From assembly GCA_016794345.1 (NCBI GenBank), contig JAEUKE010000117.1, positions 124,001 through 188,000 of the forward strand: a DNA stretch of 64,000 nucleotides, given 5' to 3'. The notes beneath the pieces are model-generated. The model searched no databases, was not told the origin of the DNA, and was given only the letters and a program-made list of their open reading frames with translations. Below, in pieces: positions 18,511-28,500 of this stretch (positions are counted from its first letter, which is position 1; the number at the start of each line of letters is the position of its first letter). A program made the translations under genes and the position numbers. The DNA is from Myxococcales bacterium (lineage in GTDB: Bacteria > Myxococcota_A > Polyangia > Polyangiales > Polyangiaceae).

Positions 18511-20546
18511 AAGCTGCCGGCCCGGTTTCGTGCACCCGCATCGGGGCGCTCGCGCTGTCCTCTGCCGTCGTCCTCCTCCTTCCGGGCACGGGCTGGGCCC
18601 AGGAAGCCCAACAAGGGGAGTTCTCGGCCCAGCGGCTCGAGGCCGCGCCCGGGCCGAACAACATCGTCTCGGTCGAGCGCGTGCGGATGAGCCAGCCGCT
18701 CGGCTGGAGCGTCGGCATGCTCTTCAACTACACCCGCGACCCCTTCGTGGTCGTGAGCTGCATCGCCGAGACCAACTGCGACGAGCCGAACGCGACGAAC
18801 GTGGAGGACGTCCCCATCGTCCAGAACATGTTCTGGTGGGATCTGATGGCGAGCTTCAACCCCGTCGATTTCGTCCAGCTCGGGCTGACCATCCCCCTCG
18901 CCTACGTCACCGGATCGGGGATCAACACCGACACGGGCGTCCCCATCGCCGGCGCGACCGACGGCTTCGGCCTGGGCGATCCGCGCCTCGAGGGCAAGAT
19001 CCGCTTCTTCGGAGACTCGAAGAGCCTCGTCGCGCTCGGAGGCGCGGTCGACATCGCCGCGGGCCTCGGCCACATCACCGCGGAGGACAAATTCATCGGC
19101 AACGACTCGCCCGTCACCATCGGTTGGCGAGGCATCGCGGACTTCTACTACGAGGGCTTCTTCGCCGCGGTGAACCTCCGCGGCATCTACCGCGGGGAGA
19201 GCACGCTCGGCACGACGACGGTGGGCCCCGTGGAGTTCCGCTACAGCGCGGGCGCCGGCTACGAGATCACGCCGATCATCCACGTCATGGCGGAGGGCTT
19301 CGGCTCGACCCAGTTCTCCGGCACCAAGGGCACGAACACGCTCGAGATTGACGGAAACGTCAGGATCATCCCGCTCGGCTCCGGGCTCGCGATCAACGTC
19401 GGCGGCGGCGCGGGCATCGTGGAGGGCGTGGGCGTCCCGCTCGCCCGTGCGATGGTCGGCCTCACCTTCTCGATGGAGGCGGGCGATCAGGACGCGGACG
19501 GCATCAACGACAACGACGACACCTGCCCGGCCAAGCCCGAGGACAAGGACCAGTTCGAGGATGAAGACGGCTGCCCCGAGGACGACAACGACAAGGACGG
19601 CGTCGTCGATACCAAGGACAAGTGCCCGCTCAAGGCCGAGGTGATCAACGGCTTCAAGGACGACGACGGCTGCCCCGACGAGGTGAAGGACTCGGACAAG
19701 GACGGCATCCCCGACGGCAGCGACAAGTGCCCCGACCAGGCCGGCGCCGTGCGCACGCAGGAGTTCTACGGCTGCGCCGACACCGACAGCGACGGCGTCG
19801 CCGATCCGAAGGACAAGTGCCCGAACGCCGCCGAGGATACGGACGGGTTCGAGGACACCGACGGCTGCCCCGATCCGGACAACGACAACGACGGCGTCCC
19901 CGACGAGTCCGACGAGTGCGGCGAAGAGCCGGAGATCAAGAACGGCTTCAAGGACGAAGATGGCTGCCCCGACTCGGTCCCTGACGCCGACAAGGACGGC
20001 ATCCCGGACAACGTCGACAAGTGCCCGACCCGGGCGGAGACCTTCAACGGCCGCGATGACGAAGACGGCTGCCCCGAAGCAGGCCCCTCCCTCGTCGACA
20101 TCAAGGAGGAGGAGATCCGGATCCTCCAGCGCGTCGAGTTCGAGACGAGCAGCGACAAGATCAAGGGCGCGACGAGCTTCGCCGTGCTCGACGCCGTCAT
20201 CGGTGCGCTGAAGGCGAACCCGCAGATCTTCCTCGTCGAGGTCGCGGGGCACACCGACAACTCGGGCGACGCCAAGCTCAACAAGGACCTGAGCCAGAAG
20301 CGCGCGGACGCGGTGCGCAAGTACATGATCGACAAGGGCGTCGCCGAGTCGCGTCTCCGCGCGACCGGCTACGGCCAGGAGAAGCCGATCAGCGACAACA
20401 ATACGGCGGCCGGAAAGCAGAAGAACCGGCGCGTCGAGTTCAACATCCTCCACTCCACGACGAAGAAGCCGCCGGCTCAGCCCGCGCCCGCGCCGGCTCA
20501 GCCCGCGCCCGCGCAGCCTGCCCCGCCGCCGGCCCCGAACCCCTGA
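18507..20546 (+). CDS. OmpA-family outer-membrane protein with thrombospondin type-3 repeats
   Basis: A 679-residue protein. I start at the ATG at 18507 because the signal peptide follows (ALALSSAVVLLLPGTGWAQ). Residues about 30-325 form a barrel-like domain (GWSVGMLFNYTRDPF, FVQLGLTIPLAYVTG). Calcium-binding thrombospondin type-3 repeats (DxDxDGxxDxxDxCP, about 326-525) form a stiff stalk. The OmpA peptidoglycan-binding domain is at about 540-660 (VEVAGHTDNSGD, LSQKRADAVRKYMI, RRVEF). A Pro/Ala tail of PAQPAP repeats ends it. It probably ties the outer membrane to the cell wall. A strong hairpin follows, so it is a single-gene unit. Confidence 0.92.
   Translation: MKAAGPVSCTRIGALALSSAVVLLLPGTGWAQEAQQGEFSAQRLEAAPGPNNIVSVERVRMSQPLGWSVGMLFNYTRDPFVVVSCIAETNCDEPNATNVEDVPIVQNMFWWDLMASFNPVDFVQLGLTIPLAYVTGSGINTDTGVPIAGATDGFGLGDPRLEGKIRFFGDSKSLVALGGAVDIAAGLGHITAEDKFIGNDSPVTIGWRGIADFYYEGFFAAVNLRGIYRGESTLGTTTVGPVEFRYSAGAGYEITPIIHVMAEGFGSTQFSGTKGTNTLEIDGNVRIIPLGSGLAINVGGGAGIVEGVGVPLARAMVGLTFSMEAGDQDADGINDNDDTCPAKPEDKDQFEDEDGCPEDDNDKDGVVDTKDKCPLKAEVINGFKDDDGCPDEVKDSDKDGIPDGSDKCPDQAGAVRTQEFYGCADTDSDGVADPKDKCPNAAEDTDGFEDTDGCPDPDNDNDGVPDESDECGEEPEIKNGFKDEDGCPDSVPDADKDGIPDNVDKCPTRAETFNGRDDEDGCPEAGPSLVDIKEEEIRILQRVEFETSSDKIKGATSFAVLDAVIGALKANPQIFLVEVAGHTDNSGDAKLNKDLSQKRADAVRKYMIDKGVAESRLRATGYGQEKPISDNNTAAGKQKNRRVEFNILHSTTKKPPAQPAPAPAQPAPAQPAPPPAPNP
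19485..20079 (+). repeat. Thrombospondin type-3 repeat array (coding)
   Basis: About seven repeats of roughly 60-100 bases encode DxDxDGxxDxxDxCP motifs alternating with E-D-x-D-GCP spacers. The DNA repeats are visibly related (AAGGACGGC and GACGGCTGCCCC recur), suggesting internal duplication inside the OmpA gene. Confidence 0.85.
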
Positions 20547-20574
20547 GCGCGAGGCCTGATTGGGAACGGCCCCT

Positions 20575-20601
20575 CGGGCGTGGCGCTCTGCGCCACGCCC
20601 G
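20575..20601 (+). terminator. Strong terminator hairpin after the OmpA gene
   Basis: CGGGCGTGGCGC, a TCT loop, then GCGCCACGCCCG: a perfect 12-bp stem about 30 bases past the stop. It is followed by AAACC rather than a T-run. It is the clearest intrinsic-type terminator stem in the window. Confidence 0.7.
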
Positions 20602-20725
20602 AAACCGCAGGGCTTTGCAGTTGTGAAACGCCGAGGTCTCAAACTCGCGATCTCACACCGCCGTTTCGCGCGAAATCGGGCAAGTTGGACGAGGCATGGA
20701 TCTGGCTAGCGTCTCGAACTGAGGC

Positions 20726-20977
20726 ATGTCCAAGTCGCCGGTGCCCTCGTTCAGCGTCGACCCCGAACCGGATGATTTCGGCTCGGGCACGCACCAGGTC
20801 CGGCAGGTGTGCGTCGATTGCGGTGCCGCCTCGCCGACCGGGAACGGGGACGACACGCTGATCAGCGTGAAGTACGGCTGGCGCCTCTCCCGCACGCCCG
20901 ACGGGGCCGGCGGCCACGTCTTCGAGTGGCACTGCCGCGCCTGCTGGCTGAAGGCCAAACAAGCCCGCTCCGGCTGA
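20726..20977 (+). CDS. Small zinc-ribbon-like protein
   Basis: An 83-residue cytoplasmic protein. Two Cys pairs, VCVDCG (about 28-33) and HCRACW (about 69-74), lie about 40 residues apart as expected for a zinc ribbon. Between them is a SVKYGWRLSRTPDG beta-hairpin. No catalytic motif is seen; nucleic-acid or protein binding is likely for such ribbons but is inference. The ATG has GAGG placed very close (1 base), so the true start could differ. It sits alone between the OmpA terminator and the VIT-VWA pair. Confidence 0.6.
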   Translation: MSKSPVPSFSVDPEPDDFGSGTHQVRQVCVDCGAASPTGNGDDTLISVKYGWRLSRTPDGAGGHVFEWHCRACWLKAKQARSG

Positions 20978-21100
20978 ACTCACGCGCCCGGCCGGCTTGC
21001 GTTGCCCTCCGTGACGCTGCGATGCTGACCTGGTCGAGAACTTCGGCCGGGGGCGGACGTCATAAGCGCCGGTCACACATCGCGAAACGGGAGCAACGAC

Positions 21101-24100
21101 ATGGCCGTGATGCGTCGTGCCTTGGTGCAGTCCGCCCCGAGCTGGCTCTTTTTGCTGCTCGCCGCCTTCTTCGTCCTCTCCGGGTGCCGAACCGAGCCGC
21201 CCAAGAAGCTCCCCGCGAAGACCCACACCACCACCGAGCTCCGCGCGGTCCGTCGAGGCGTGACGGTCACCCACGCCGGAGAAACCGCGCGTGCCCCGTA
21301 CGCGCGCGAGCGGCTCGGAGAGGGCGCCGAGATCGACGTCGCCGAGGGCGGCCTGGCCTGGCTCCGCCGGGACGGGGGCGCGACCCTCCTCGTCCGCGGG
21401 CCGGCCAAGCTGTCGGTCGAGGCCGACGGCCTCAAGCTCGCGAGCGGCCGCGCGTTCGCGGAGACGCCGCCCGGCGTGACCGAGACGCTGACGACGAGCC
21501 AGGGCGCGCTCGTCCTCTCGGCAGTCCGCGCCAGCGTGGACGCGTCGGCCGGCGCGACGAGCACCTATGTCCTCGAAGGCGAGGTGCGCGCCGGCGCGAA
21601 GGCGGCGCGGGCGGGCGAGCTGCTCGAGTCTTCCGGCGAACGCGTCGAGGTCCGCTCCGCCGTGGCCTGGGAGGACTGGACGGGCGGCCTCGCCACGACG
21701 GACCCGACGAGCGAGCCGCCCCCCTTCGGCGTGGGCACCGTCGGCGCGCGCCGCCCCGGCGCGACCGGCACCCCCCACGCGGCGCTCGCGATCCAGCGGC
21801 TCGACGTGAGGGTCCGCATCGAGGGAGATCTCGCCATCACCGAGGTGGACGAGACGTTCTTCAACCCGCTCTCGGAGACCGTGGAAGGCGTCTACCACCT
21901 CCGTATCCCGGAGGGTGCGCTCCTGGAGCGCTTCGGCGTCGATCGTGACGGAGGTGTCGTCTTCGGGTACGTGAAAGAGAAGGCGCAAGCCCAGGCGCAG
22001 TACCAGGCGCACGTGTACGCCGGCTCCCAGGAGGACCCGGCGCTCCTCGCCTGGCGCGCGCCCGGCGTGTACGAGGCGCGGCTCTACCCGATCGGCCCCG
22101 GCGCGACGCGCCGGGTGGTCGTCCGCTATACGGAGTGGCTCTCTCGCTCGGGCGACAAAGGCGAGCGTCGTCTCTACGTCTACCCCATGGCGGCGGAGGG
22201 CGCGGACCGCTCCGCACCGCACATCGAGGATCTCTCGATCTCGATCGACGTCGCCAAGGCCGGCGCCAAGGCGGTGCGCTCGGGCATGCAGGCCTCGCGC
22301 CTCGGCGACGTGCTCCTCGTCGAGGACCACGACGTCGTGCCGCGCGCGGACCTCGCGATCGAGCTCTTCGACGACGGCGCGCCTAGCCCGAAGGCGGTGC
22401 GCGCCAAACACCGACCCGACGTCGTCGCGCTCGGGCCGGCGGAGCAAGCCGATCTCCGGCGCAGCGGCGCCGGAGAGGCGGACTACGTCCTCGTCCCCGT
22501 CCGCGCGAGCGACGTCCCCGCGCGCGACGAGGGGCTTGACCTCGTCATCGTCGTCGATACGTCGGCGGCGACCGACAAGGGCATGCTCCGGCTGGCCCGC
22601 GCGGCGACCCGCGCGCTCTTGACTCACCTCGGACCGAAGGACCGCGCCGTCGTGTTCTCCGGCGACGATCGGCTCGAGCCGACCGTGGCCGCGCGCGGCG
22701 AGCTCGGGCCGGTGGACGAGACGCTGCGGGCGGACGTGCTCGGCGCGCTCGCCCACACCGCACCGGGCGGCGCGACGGACCTCGGGAGCATCCTGGCCGA
22801 GGCGGCGAGCAAGCTCGGCGACAAACGAGCCGGCGCCGTCATCTACCTCGGGGACGGCGCGCCGACGGTGGGGGAGAGCGACCTCGCCGCGATCCGCGAG
22901 CGGCTCAGGAAGGTCGCGCGGCCGACGCGGCTCTTCGCTCTCGGGATCGGCGACGGAGCCAACATGGCGCTTCTGTCAGGCTTGGCGACGGGCAGCTACG
23001 CGGCCCGGGTCGGCGACGACCGCGGCGCGGCCCGCGCGGCGATCCGCATCCTCGAGCTGGCCGAGCGCTCGGCGCTCCTCGGGAGCTCGATCGACCTGGG
23101 GCCCAACGTGGAGCGGATGTACCCGCGGGACCTCGGCGCGATCGTCGAAGGTGAGACGACGCTCGTCGTCGGCCGGATCAAGGGCGACTCCCCCAAGGAG
23201 GCCGTGTTGACCACGCCGGTCGGTGCGCGCTCGCTCCCGCTGCAGATCGTCGAGATCGACGACAGCGGCGACCTCCGCCGGCGCTGGGCCGGCGGCCGCC
23301 TCATGGAGATGCTCGACGAAGGCGCCGGGCACGCCGCGCTCGTCGATCTCGGTGTCCGCCAGGGCATCATCACGCCGGTGACGTCGATCTACGTCCCGAC
23401 CACCAGCGAAATGACCCCTGAGCAGCGCGCGCAGTCCCGCGCCGAGTCCAAGAAGCGCGCGTCTCTTCGCGCCCTCGAAGACTCGCGCGTGCGCGAGGCC
23501 AAGCAGGAGGAGCAGCGCAACGTTCGCGACACAGACGACGCCGAGGAGGACAAGGACGAAGGCATCCTCGACGGGCTCTTCAAGAAGAAGTCCGACAGCG
23601 CCACGGGGAGCGCCGACAACAAAGAAGGTGGAACGGGGACCCGTGCGAAGGGCGAAAAGACGGCGCCCAACGCGGAGACGCTCGAGGCTCCCGTGGCGGC
23701 CGCGACGGCGACGGCCGCCGCTGCGCCCTCGGCGCAGGCGCCGGATGCCGTCTCGGCGCGCGGGAACAACTGGCGTGACGAGCCCGAGCCGAGCCCGGCG
23801 CTCGAGCCCGCCGACAAGTCGCTGTCTCCCGCAGAGAACCGGCCTGCTCCGCCAGCCAGGCTCGCCGATCCGGCGAAGCCTGTCGCAGTCGGACCGTCCG
23901 GCGGCCTCGCCGGGACGGGCGCGGGCGGCGGAGGCAAGGGCGATGAAGGCAAGATGGGCGTCCCCCCGGCCAGCCCGTCGGCGGTCGTCCCCAGCGGCGA
24001 AGCGGAGAAGCCGCCCCATGCTGGGATGTACGCCCAGGGGACGCTCTCGGCGGACGAGACGGGCGAGTCGTTCGCCCCGCCGATCAACGGGAAAGATTCG

Positions 24101-25534
24101 AACCGCGTCGTCATCACGATCGACAACCCCGGTCGGCTCCTGCGCCCGTGTGGCCCCGGCGCGGACCTGCCCTTCGAGGAGCGCCGCGGCCTGTGGCGCG
24201 AGCGACTCGCGGCGACGGGCGGCGCGCCGAGCGCGGTCGTGAACGTCTACCGGGCCGCGCTCGCCTCGTGTGAGGCGCCCACGGTCCGCGAGCGCCGTGC
24301 GCTCCTGCTGCTGTCGCTCGACGTCATCCCGAACGTCGCCCAACAGGTCGCCTTCTATCGTCTGCTCGCCAAGGATCTCGGCGCCGCGGACATCGTCTAC
24401 CGCGGCATCCTCGCGAGGGTCACCACCCCCGCGCAGGTGCGCGAGCTGAACCAGGCGCTCGGCCTCTCGATCGTCGACTCGGCCACGCTCGAGAAGACCC
24501 TGAAGGAAGCGAAGTCGCCCGCCGATCGCGAGGCGAAGCTCCGCGCCCTCGCCGGCGCCTACCCGAGCGATCTCAGCCTCGCGCTGCGCCTCCTCGACGC
24601 GGTCGAGGACACCGGCGACGACCGCGCCGCCAGGGAAGAGGCGCGGCTCCTGCGCGCGCGGCCCGACGCCGACGCGACGGTCCGCACCGCCGTCGGCGAG
24701 CTCTATCTCCGGCTCGCGGCGCGCGGGTCCGATCCCGCGCAGAAGGCGATCGACGAGCGCGAGGCCAAGCGCACGTTCGGCGAGCTCGTGGAGTTCTCCC
24801 CCGACGACCCGGTCGCGCGCCGGCGCCTCGGCGATCTCTACCGCGCGCACGGCTACCACGCCGAGGCGACGCGCCAGTACGAGACGCTCGCGCGCCTGGT
24901 CCCCGACGACCCGACCGTCCCCATCCTCCTCGCGGCCGCGGCGAACGGGCTCGGCAAGCTGGAGGAGGCGCTCCGCTGGACCGAAAAGGGCGGCCAGGCC
25001 GGCGCTCCCGACGCGACCCAAGGGCCACACGCGACGGCGCGCGCCTACACCGCGCTTTTCCTCGCGTGGGGCAGGCAGGACGCGCGCGCGGCGGGGAAGG
25101 CCGACGAAGTGAAGGCGCTCGCAGCGCGGCTCGATCGCCTGCTCGCCGGCACGGGGCTCGACAAGCGCGAAGGCCAGGTCCGCGTGCTCCTCACGTGGGC
25201 GCACCCGGAGCTGCACCCCACGCTCTGGCACGACGGCCTCGGGAGCCTGATGCCGGCGGCCGAGGGCGACGCCACGCTCGGCATCGCGCAAGCGATGATC
25301 CCCGACCGCGCGGGCCGCATCGAGGTGCGCATCGAGCCCTCGGAGCTCGAACGAACCGCTCGTCTCGGACAGAAGGCTTTCCTCACCGTCGTCACCGGGG
25401 AAGGAAAAGAGTCCGAGGTCATCGAGCGCGTCGAGGTCTCGTTCACGCGCGGCGGCCCGCCGACCCGGGTGTTCCGAGTCCAGGGCGGCAAGGTCGAGCC
25501 CGTCGCGGCCGACGCGGCAGGAGGTGCGGAATGA
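21101..25534 (+). CDS. Giant FecR-like/VIT/VWA/TPR lipoprotein, paralog A
   Basis: A 1477-residue lipoprotein precursor (LSGC lipobox, Cys29). Domains in order: a FecR-like beta segment (about 50-130; VTHAGETAR, AWLRRDGGATLLV); a VIT domain (about 225-350; ITEVDETFFNPLSETVEGVYHLRIP); a VWA domain (about 475-650). The VWA MIDAS reads DTSAA instead of DxSxS, so one metal ligand is missing; GGATDLGS and LGDGAP follow normally. A charged, then Pro/Ala/Gly-rich disordered region spans about 760-1000. A conserved C-terminal region with GLWRERLAATGG and TPR-like helices (about 1180-1370) ends it. VIT-VWA proteins bind other proteins at surfaces; the binding partner is unknown. The start has GGAG 9 bases upstream. 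It overlaps paralog B by 4 bases, so the two are translationally coupled. Confidence 0.88.
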   Translation: MAVMRRALVQSAPSWLFLLLAAFFVLSGCRTEPPKKLPAKTHTTTELRAVRRGVTVTHAGETARAPYARERLGEGAEIDVAEGGLAWLRRDGGATLLVRGPAKLSVEADGLKLASGRAFAETPPGVTETLTTSQGALVLSAVRASVDASAGATSTYVLEGEVRAGAKAARAGELLESSGERVEVRSAVAWEDWTGGLATTDPTSEPPPFGVGTVGARRPGATGTPHAALAIQRLDVRVRIEGDLAITEVDETFFNPLSETVEGVYHLRIPEGALLERFGVDRDGGVVFGYVKEKAQAQAQYQAHVYAGSQEDPALLAWRAPGVYEARLYPIGPGATRRVVVRYTEWLSRSGDKGERRLYVYPMAAEGADRSAPHIEDLSISIDVAKAGAKAVRSGMQASRLGDVLLVEDHDVVPRADLAIELFDDGAPSPKAVRAKHRPDVVALGPAEQADLRRSGAGEADYVLVPVRASDVPARDEGLDLVIVVDTSAATDKGMLRLARAATRALLTHLGPKDRAVVFSGDDRLEPTVAARGELGPVDETLRADVLGALAHTAPGGATDLGSILAEAASKLGDKRAGAVIYLGDGAPTVGESDLAAIRERLRKVARPTRLFALGIGDGANMALLSGLATGSYAARVGDDRGAARAAIRILELAERSALLGSSIDLGPNVERMYPRDLGAIVEGETTLVVGRIKGDSPKEAVLTTPVGARSLPLQIVEIDDSGDLRRRWAGGRLMEMLDEGAGHAALVDLGVRQGIITPVTSIYVPTTSEMTPEQRAQSRAESKKRASLRALEDSRVREAKQEEQRNVRDTDDAEEDKDEGILDGLFKKKSDSATGSADNKEGGTGTRAKGEKTAPNAETLEAPVAAATATAAAAPSAQAPDAVSARGNNWRDEPEPSPALEPADKSLSPAENRPAPPARLADPAKPVAVGPSGGLAGTGAGGGGKGDEGKMGVPPASPSAVVPSGEAEKPPHAGMYAQGTLSADETGESFAPPINGKDSNRVVITIDNPGRLLRPCGPGADLPFEERRGLWRERLAATGGAPSAVVNVYRAALASCEAPTVRERRALLLLSLDVIPNVAQQVAFYRLLAKDLGAADIVYRGILARVTTPAQVRELNQALGLSIVDSATLEKTLKEAKSPADREAKLRALAGAYPSDLSLALRLLDAVEDTGDDRAAREEARLLRARPDADATVRTAVGELYLRLAARGSDPAQKAIDEREAKRTFGELVEFSPDDPVARRRLGDLYRAHGYHAEATRQYETLARLVPDDPTVPILLAAAANGLGKLEEALRWTEKGGQAGAPDATQGPHATARAYTALFLAWGRQDARAAGKADEVKALAARLDRLLAGTGLDKREGQVRVLLTWAHPELHPTLWHDGLGSLMPAAEGDATLGIAQAMIPDRAGRIEVRIEPSELERTARLGQKAFLTVVTGEGKESEVIERVEVSFTRGGPPTRVFRVQGGKVEPVAADAAGGAE
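25519..25525 (+). promoter_or_regulatory. Ribosome-binding site fixing the start of VIT-VWA paralog B
   Basis: AGGAGGT, 5 bases before the ATG at 25531, is a near-perfect anti-16S match. It decides the paralog B start inside a much longer open frame and supports the ATGA overlap with paralog A. Confidence 0.85.
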
Positions 25535-28500
25535 GCGCGGAAGGCGAGAGCGTGGGCGAGGCGGGCAACGCGGCGAGCCCGACCGGCGCCGGTCCGGTGT
25601 CGGGCGTCACGGCGCCGCGCGCGACGCGCGACTACGACATCGGCACCGGCAAGCGGCCGACGTTGCTCATCGCCCTGATCGTCGCGTTCCTCGTGCTCGG
25701 CATGGTCGCGATCCTCCTGACCCCGAAGGCGGCCCGACCGGTCGAGGCGGAGCTCGTCGCGACCATCGCCGATCTGTCTCCCGTCCACGCCGGCGTCACG
25801 GCCGCCGGCGAGACGGTGCGGGAGCTCCGGCGATTGGCTGACGGAGATGTCATCGAAACGGACGCCGACGGCCGGGCGAGGCTTCGACTCGACACGGGCG
25901 CCACGGTCGTCCTCGACGGCAGCACGAAGCTCTCGGTCACGATGGGCGGCGTCCGGGTCGAGCGCGGCCGCGTGTTTCTGCAAGGCTCCGCGGCGCCGAC
26001 GACGCTCGATCTCGGCGAAGGCGCGAGCGTTCGGATGGTCGGCGGCGCCGCCGGCGTCGAGCGGCGCGACAAGACGAAGGTCTATGTCGCGAACGGCGAG
26101 CTGGTCGCCAGGGCCGGCGAGAAGGAGTCGACGGTTCGCGTGGGCGAGACCGTCACGTTCGAAGGCGGCGCCGCAGCGGTCGGGCCCGAGCGGGGCTACG
26201 ACGACTGGACCGGCGGCCTCGCCGCCCCGTGGGGCGCGACCGGTGTCCCGCGCCGGGCGGTCGGCGAGCTCTGGGGGCGCTCTCGCGCAGGCGACGCCGG
26301 CTCTCCCCTCACCATCCGCAAACACGAGGTCGACGCGACGATCCGCGGTGAGCTGGCCGAGACGCGTGTCCGCACGACCTTCTTCAACGCCGGCCAGGCC
26401 GCCGTCACCGGCGACTTCCGCATCGCTCTGCCGCCGAGCGCCATCGTCTCCGGCTTCGCCGTCGTCCGAGGGGACGCGCGCCGAGAAGGTCACATCGCGC
26501 TCGCCAAGCGCGGCGAGGAGCGCGGCCAGCTCGACGGCGGGCAGAGCGACGTCCTCGAGTGGGCCGGGGAAGGCTGGGCGCGCGGGTCCATCCCGCAGAT
26601 CGCCCCCGGGCTCACCGTCTCCGTCGAGATCTCTTACACGGAGTGGCTCCCCGTCGTCCCGAAGCCGAAGTCTCACGTGGTGCAGTATCGCTACCCGCTC
26701 GCGGGCGAGGGCGAGGCGCTGCCGATCGGCGAGCTCTTCGTCCGCGTCGACGCGGGCCCCGCGGGCGCGACGCGCCTCGCCGCCGGGATGGGGGCGCGGA
26801 GCGACGGCTCGGTCGTGGAGCTCCGCAAGAGCGACTTCGTCGCGTCCGCGGACTTCGTCGTCGACGCGGAGATCCCCGCCGAGCTGCCCCGCGCGCGTGC
26901 CTACGTCGCCCTCGGCGCGAACGAAGACGATGACAGCACCGTACTTATCCGAACCGAGGCGCCGCGCCTGGACGGGGTCGAGTCCGGCGTCACGTTGGCC
27001 ATCGTCCTCGACGCCTCCTCGAGCATGGATCCGGCCCTGTTCGCAGCGAGCCGCGCCTTCGTGGAGTCGCTCGTCCGGGGGCTCGGCCCGAAGGACCGCG
27101 CCGTGGTGCTGGCGAGCGACACGGCGGCCTCTCCCGTCGGGCCGTCGGCGGTCGGCCCGGTGGACGCGGCCCGCAAGGCGGAGATCCTCGCGGCGCTCGG
27201 CACCGTGACGCTCGGCGGCGCGACCGATCTCGGGCGCGCCCTCGAGGCCGGCGCCGACGCCCTGCCCGCCGACGCCCCCTCGGGCATGGTCGTCTACGTA
27301 GGCGACGGGTTCCCGTCGGTCGGCGACCGCACCGCCGAAGCGATGCGCGCGCGCCTCGCGCGTCGTCCGCGAGGCGTCCCGCGGCTGGGCGCCGTGCTCG
27401 TCGGCCCCGAATCGAACCGCGGCGCGCTCGCGGCGCTCGTGAGCGGATCCGGCCCCGTCCTCGAGATCGGCGACAGCGAGAGCGCGGCCGAGGCCGCCGT
27501 CGGCCTGCTCGAGCGTGCGCTGGTCCCCACCGTGACGGGGGTCGAGCTCGATCTCGGGCCGGGCGTGATCCGCGCCTACCCTCGCGGAGACATCGCCGCG
27601 ACCCAAGGCAGCACCGTGACCGTCGTCGGCAAGCTCGCCGGTGCGGTTCCGAGGGACGTGACCTTCGTCTACCGGAGCGGCACCGAGAAGCGCGGGGAGA
27701 TCGTGCCGCTGACGGTCCGCCAGGCCGCGACGACCGCCGACGTCCACCGGCGCTGGGCCGACGCCCGCGCGCGTTCGATGGCGCTCGCAGGTCGCGGGCG
27801 CGAGGCCGTGACCGAGGCGGCGCTGAAGGCGGGGCTGCTCACCCCGTGGACGGCCTGGACCACGGAGGCGAGCGCGGAGTACGTCCCCACCTTCCTCAGC
27901 CAGCGTGTCCTCGATCTCACGCTCCACGGCTACGCAGGGCTCTCCGCCGCGATCCAGTCGGTGCGGGCGCCGAACGGAACGATGGCGTCGGACGCGGAGG
28001 CCCTCTTCGGGACGCAGGAAGACTCGCTGGACGCCGCCGTCACGCAGTCGAGCATCGAGACGCTCGAGGGCGCGATGGGGCAGCTCCGCGCGTGCCGTGA
28101 CGCACGCGCCGCGCTCCGCCCCGACCTGCCCGGCGCGCTCGAGGTCGTGTTCGAGGTGGACGGCGACGGCCACGCGAAGGGCGTGACCGTGAACGGCGCG
28201 GGTGACGAGCCGCTCGCCCGCTGCGTGACGACCGTGGTCGAGAGCCTGAGCTACCCGCGCGCCGGCGAGACGCTCACCGCGAAGGTGCGCCACACCCTCG
28301 TCTGGCCCCCTCCCCCCGCCCTCCGCGGAAAGAAGTGCTCGCCGACGAGCTCGCTGCCGGTCGCGCAGCGCCGCGGCGTGTGGGTGGAGCGCATCCGCAC
28401 CTCCGGCGCGCTGCCGACGTTCGCCGAGGCGCGCGCGACCTGCGAGCTCGCGACCTGGACCGCCAAGCGAACGTTGCTCGAGCTCGCGATCTCCGGACAG